From Acidimicrobiia bacterium (GTDB taxonomy: Bacteria; Actinomycetota; Acidimicrobiia; Acidimicrobiales; Ilumatobacteraceae): a stretch of 8,137 nucleotides of DNA. Of the stretch, positions 5,983 to 8,137 are shown in pieces. The translations under genes and the position numbers were made by a program. The stretch's first letter is position 1. The number at the start of each line of letters is the position of its first letter. The stretch spans positions 1 to 8,137 of the forward strand of contig JAUHYJ010000147.1 of NCBI GenBank assembly GCA_030425785.1, read 5' to 3'. A model generated the notes under the pieces. The model did no database searches. It worked only from the letters and a program-made list of their open reading frames with translations, and was not told the DNA's origin.

Positions 5983-6252
5983 ATGGCAGTCAAGCTGCGC
6001 CTCACTCGAGTCGGCAAGAAGAAGCAGCCCCAGTACCGCATCGTCGCCGCTGACGCGCGCTCGCCGCGCGACGGTCGGTTCATCGAGATCCTCGGTCACT
6101 ACGACCCCCGGCAGGATCCGTCGGCGCTCACCGTCGACAACGAGAAGGCGGTCAAGTGGCTGAGCGAGGGCGCCCAGCCGACCGAGCGCGTCGCCAAGTT
6201 GCTCGAGGTCTCGGGCGCGATGGACGAGTTCAAGGCCGCCAAGAAGTCGTGA
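5983..6252 (+). CDS. rpsP: 30S ribosomal protein S16
   Basis: S16 is a small-subunit protein that binds 16S rRNA early in 30S assembly. The product is 89 residues with the family hallmarks MAVKLRLTRVGKKKQPQYRI (1-20), VAADARSPRDGRFIEILGHYDP (21-42) and the segment up to AKLLE. The length matches the compact bacterial form. It stops at AAKKS without the long Ala/Lys-rich C-terminal tail of many Actinomycetes. The start is set by AGGAG nine bases upstream. Its stop codon overlaps the start of the KH-domain gene by four bases (GTGA), so the two are translationally coupled. It is transcribed away from the kinase operon and so needs its own promoter in the 91-base spacer. Confidence 0.98.
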   Translation: MAVKLRLTRVGKKKQPQYRIVAADARSPRDGRFIEILGHYDPRQDPSALTVDNEKAVKWLSEGAQPTERVAKLLEVSGAMDEFKAAKKS

Positions 6253-6503
6253 GCGACGCGAGCGCCCCCACCGCCGTCGCCGTCCTGACCCACATCGTCA
6301 AGTCGATCGTCGACAATCCGGACGACGTCACCGTCGACGAGGTCGTCGACGGCGACCAGCATCGGCTCGACGTCCGTGTCGCCGACGGTGATCTCGGTCG
6401 GGTGATCGGCCGCCGCGGTCGCACCGCGGCCAGCATCCGCACCGTCACGCGGGCCGCCGCCAGCAAGGACGGCGTCGAGCTCGACATCGAGTTCCTCGAC
6501 TGA
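6249..6503 (+). CDS. khpA: KH-domain RNA-binding protein KhpA (YlqC family)
   Basis: An 84-residue single KH-domain protein. In other bacteria KhpA binds RNA, often as a partner of KhpB/Jag, and affects cell division and small-RNA or mRNA handling. The helix AVAVLTHIVKSIVDNPDDVTV is followed by strands, the nucleic-acid-binding loop VIGRRGRTA with the GxxG pattern, and a closing helix and strand ending GVELDIEFLD. The GTG start at 6249 overlaps the rpsP stop (GTGA). The preceding in-frame stretch is an out-of-frame reading of rpsP, so the GTG is preferred. The gene order rpsP-khpA is the standard one. A strong hairpin 23 bases after the stop ends the operon. Confidence 0.95.
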   Translation: MSDASAPTAVAVLTHIVKSIVDNPDDVTVDEVVDGDQHRLDVRVADGDLGRVIGRRGRTAASIRTVTRAAASKDGVELDIEFLD

Positions 6504-6526
6504 CCCACACCGGTTCGATCACGCGC

Positions 6527-6552
6527 ACGCCCCGCTCGCACGAGCGGGGCGT
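6527..6552. terminator. Strong hairpin terminator after khpA, shared with the convergent reductase gene
   Basis: ACGCCCCGCTCG (6527-6538) pairs with CGAGCGGGGCGT (6541-6552), giving an 11-bp perfect stem with a GCAC loop. On the + strand it is followed by a T-enriched tail (6552-6562), as in an intrinsic terminator. The convergent gene on the minus strand ends 28 bases away. The same hairpin could end that transcript too, but no T-tract follows on that strand. Confidence 0.8.
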
Positions 6553-6580
6553 TCGTCGTTGTCCGGGCCCGTGGTGCGCG

Positions 6581-7372
6581 TCAGATCGTGCTCGGGTCCC
6601 AGCCGATCACTCGGCGAGCGCGTCGATCCGTGAGCTCGAGGTCGCGGGGACGGTTCGATCCGGGCGGGGTCGGAGCGCCCACCACGGGCAGTGCGTCGCC
6701 GCTGCGCTCGACCAGTCGGCGCGCCAACTCGTGGCGCGACATCCGCTCGGGTCCGGCCAGGTGCCAGCAGCCGGGGCGATCGGCCGCGGGCAGCGCCACG
6801 ATCCGCCAGATCGCCGCGGCGACCTCACGGGTCCACGCCGGCCGGCGGATCTCGTCGGTGAACCAGGTCGCTGGTGCGCCGTCGGCCGCGGACGAACGGA
6901 CACGGGTGAGGACGTGATCAGCCGGATCGATCGACGCCAACAGCGGGAGCCGGACGACGGTGCCCCCACCGGAGCGCACCGTTCCCTCGGCGGTCGCCTT
7001 CCAGCGGCCGTAGTCGGCGGTCGGGTCCGGTTCGGCGTCTTCGTCACGCGGTACCCCGTCGCCGGCGAACACCGCATCGGTCGACATGTGCACGACGTGG
7101 ACGTCGTGCGCGGCGGCAGCTGCGCACACGTGGCCGGTCGCCGTGACGATCGAGGGCTCGTCGTGCGCATACGCGGTGTGGACGATCACGTCCGGCCGCA
7201 CCGTTGCGACGGCGGCGTGCACCGCGTCGGCCGCCAGTAGGTCGGCTCGCACCGACGGCCCGTCGATCGGCTGTCGGCGCACGAGGCCGACGACGTCGAC
7301 GCCACCAGGTCCGGTGCGCCGCAGCCACGTCCCGAGCAACCCGGCGGCGCCGGTGACCAAGACGGTGGTCAT
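6581..7372 (-). CDS. RmlD-like sugar-nucleotide-binding reductase (extended SDR)
   Basis: A 263-residue NAD(P)-dependent reductase of the extended SDR fold, closest in motifs to dTDP-4-dehydrorhamnose reductase (RmlD). The Rossmann loop TGAAGLLG (7-14) is followed by PDVIVHTAY (60-68), the RmlD-typical MSTDAVFAGDG (96-106) and the catalytic pair in YGRWK (Tyr121, Lys125). The C-terminal part FTDEIRRPAWTREVA (171-185) is typical of the substrate-binding end. The size is slightly short for RmlD (about 280-300). The ATG at 7372 starts directly at the first beta strand; no Shine-Dalgarno sequence is seen. No rmlA, rmlB or rmlC lies in the window, so a rhamnose role is not supported by context. 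A related SDR such as a MAT2B-like or other sugar epimerase/reductase is possible. It sits reversed between khpA and rimM. Confidence 0.88.
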   Translation of the reverse strand: MTTVLVTGAAGLLGTWLRRTGPGGVDVVGLVRRQPIDGPSVRADLLAADAVHAAVATVRPDVIVHTAYAHDEPSIVTATGHVCAAAAAHDVHVVHMSTDAVFAGDGVPRDEDAEPDPTADYGRWKATAEGTVRSGGGTVVRLPLLASIDPADHVLTRVRSSAADGAPATWFTDEIRRPAWTREVAAAIWRIVALPAADRPGCWHLAGPERMSRHELARRLVERSGDALPVVGAPTPPGSNRPRDLELTDRRARRVIGWDPSTI

Positions 7373-7430
7373 GAGGGAGCGGGCGGGCCGGCGATCACGA
7401 TCACTCGGGCAGCTTGGCACGCTGCGGCGG

Positions 7431-7436
7431 TACGTT
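7431..7436 (+). promoter_or_regulatory. Candidate -10 box (leaderless) of rimM-trmD
   Basis: TACGTT fits TANNNT and is seven bases before the rimM ATG, so transcription could start at the start codon. No Shine-Dalgarno sequence is present. TTGGCA at 7414-7419 looks like a -35, but the 11-base spacer is too short, so the -35 is unresolved. A promoter is expected because the upstream gene is divergent. Confidence 0.4.
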
Positions 7437-7443
7437 GTCGGCC

Positions 7444-7953
7444 ATGTCGTCATCGGCCAACTCCTCGGACGGCCTGCTGCAGGTCGGCAAGGTCGGGCGC
7501 GCCCACGGCGTGCGCGGCGACGTCTTCCTCGACCTCACGACCGATCGCGCCGAGCGGGCCGACGTCGGGGCCCGTTTGCAGATCCGGGGCCAGTGGTACA
7601 CCGTCGAGCAGTCGCACCGGGCCAGCAACCGTGTCCGGGTGCACCTCGGCGGCGTCGACGACCGGAACGCGGCCGAGGCGCTGACGGGTTCCGCCATCTT
7701 CGCCGAGCCGATCGACGACCCCGATGCGCTCTGGATCCACCAGCTGATCGGGGCCGACGTCGTCGACACGGGGGGCACGGCCAGGGGACGCTGCGTGGCG
7801 GTGATCGACAACCCCGCCGCCGACCTGCTCGAACTCGAGTCCGGCGCGCTGGTCCCGGCCAACTTCATCGCCGCCGTCGACTCGGCGGCGTCGCCGATCG
7901 TCGTCACGATCGATCCGCCCGACGGCCTGTTCGAGCTGTTCGAGCAGGGTTGA
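7444..7953 (+). CDS. rimM: 16S rRNA processing protein RimM
   Basis: RimM binds S19 on the 30S head and assists maturation of the 16S rRNA 3' domain. The product is 169 residues. The N-terminal barrel opens with LLQVGKVGRAHGVRGDVFLD (11-30), and RVRVHLGGVDDRNAAEAL (64-80) follows. The PRC-barrel part begins at ALWIHQLIGADVVD (95-108) and continues with DLLELESGALVPANFIAAVD (127-146). The C-terminus has DPPDGLFEL (157-165), the usual family ending. The ATG at 7444 lies ten residues before the first conserved strand; a TTG at 7414 in the same frame would add an unconserved extension and is not favoured. trmD follows after 13 bases, so the two form one operon. A candidate leaderless -10 box lies just upstream. 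Confidence 0.96.
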   Translation: MSSSANSSDGLLQVGKVGRAHGVRGDVFLDLTTDRAERADVGARLQIRGQWYTVEQSHRASNRVRVHLGGVDDRNAAEALTGSAIFAEPIDDPDALWIHQLIGADVVDTGGTARGRCVAVIDNPAADLLELESGALVPANFIAAVDSAASPIVVTIDPPDGLFELFEQG

Positions 7954-7966
7954 CGGGGCGGGCCAC

Positions 7967-8137
7967 GTGCGCATCGATGTGTTCACCCTGTTCCCCGGCC
8001 TGGTCGACGGGTTCTGCGCCGACAGCCTGCTCGGCAAGGCACGCGAGCACGGCCTGCTCGACCTGCGACTGCACGATCCGCGCGAACACACCCACGACGT
8101 GCACCGAACCGTCGACGACGCGCCGTTCGGCGGAGGC
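7967..8137 (+). CDS. trmD: tRNA (guanine-N1)-methyltransferase TrmD, 3' part beyond window
   Basis: TrmD is an SPOUT-family methyltransferase that places m1G37 in tRNAs reading codons that begin with C or G, preventing +1 frameshifts. The first 57 codons are present and open to the last base. They begin RIDVFTLFPGLVDGF and include the conserved DSLLGKARE and HTHDVHRTVDDAPFGGG. The last is the start of the D-D-x-P-(Y/F)-G-G-G-x-G-M motif that shapes the active site. The GTG at 7967 is the start because the family sequence begins with it (M-R-I-D-V-F-T). A G-rich stretch 6-12 bases upstream is only a weak ribosome site, and translation is probably linked to rimM, which ends 13 bases before. Confidence 0.96.
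   Translation, partial: MRIDVFTLFPGLVDGFCADSLLGKAREHGLLDLRLHDPREHTHDVHRTVDDAPFGGG

Noticed and set aside
7414..7443. TTG start for RimM at 7414
   Set aside because: It adds ten unconserved residues. The ATG at 7444 gives the usual N-terminus and lies correctly after a -10-like box.
7450..8091. 213-codon minus-strand frame opposite rimM and trmD
   Set aside because: RimM and TrmD are unmistakable on the + strand. The antisense translation is low in complexity and without motifs.
1..8137. CRISPR arrays, tRNA/rRNA genes, insertion sequences, phage or toxin-antitoxin genes
   Set aside because: No regularly spaced repeats, cloverleaf sequences, transposase motifs, terminal inverted repeats or small toxin/antitoxin pairs were seen on either strand.

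Overview
The window reads as chromosomal DNA of a GC-rich actinobacterium, most likely a deep-branching lineage such as Acidimicrobiia. This is an inference. It rests on GC-biased codons throughout, an Ffh with the G2 string DLQRPAA, a KH-domain gene directly after rpsP, several start codons without a Shine-Dalgarno sequence but with a TANNNT box 6-8 bases upstream, and a short 89-residue S16 without the long C-terminal tail common in Streptomyces and Mycobacterium.

The backbone is the conserved bacterial translation and secretion cluster ffh - rpsP - khpA - rimM - trmD, all on the + strand. ffh lacks only about its first three codons at the left edge, and trmD runs off the right edge after 57 codons. 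Two blocks of accessory genes interrupt the cluster. Block 1 (about 1403-5891) lies between ffh and rpsP. It holds a Usp-like hypothetical protein (-), a divergent XRE/MmyB-type regulator (+), a histidine-phosphatase-family protein (+), and a two-gene minus-strand operon of an APH-type small-molecule kinase and a class III PLP enzyme. Block 2 (6581-7372) is one minus-strand RmlD-like sugar-nucleotide reductase between khpA and rimM.

The most informative accessory unit is the kinase/PLP operon. The PLP enzyme resembles the ethanolamine-phosphate / 5-phosphohydroxylysine phospho-lyases (animal ETNPPL and PHYKPL). The kinase is of the hydroxylysine-kinase-like APH type, and the two genes overlap by ATGA. 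Together they suggest a pathway that phosphorylates a hydroxylated amine and then eliminates phosphate and ammonia from it. The kinase has Gln where the nucleotide-contacting Lys is expected. The second notable unit is the space between the Usp-like gene and the XRE regulator. It holds a 9-bp inverted repeat, an 8-bp palindrome and an 11-bp-spaced direct repeat sharing GGTCA/GTCATG half-sites, which looks like an operator array for the regulator.

No tRNA, rRNA, CRISPR array, insertion sequence or phage gene was seen. There is no gene-free stretch longer than about 180 bases.
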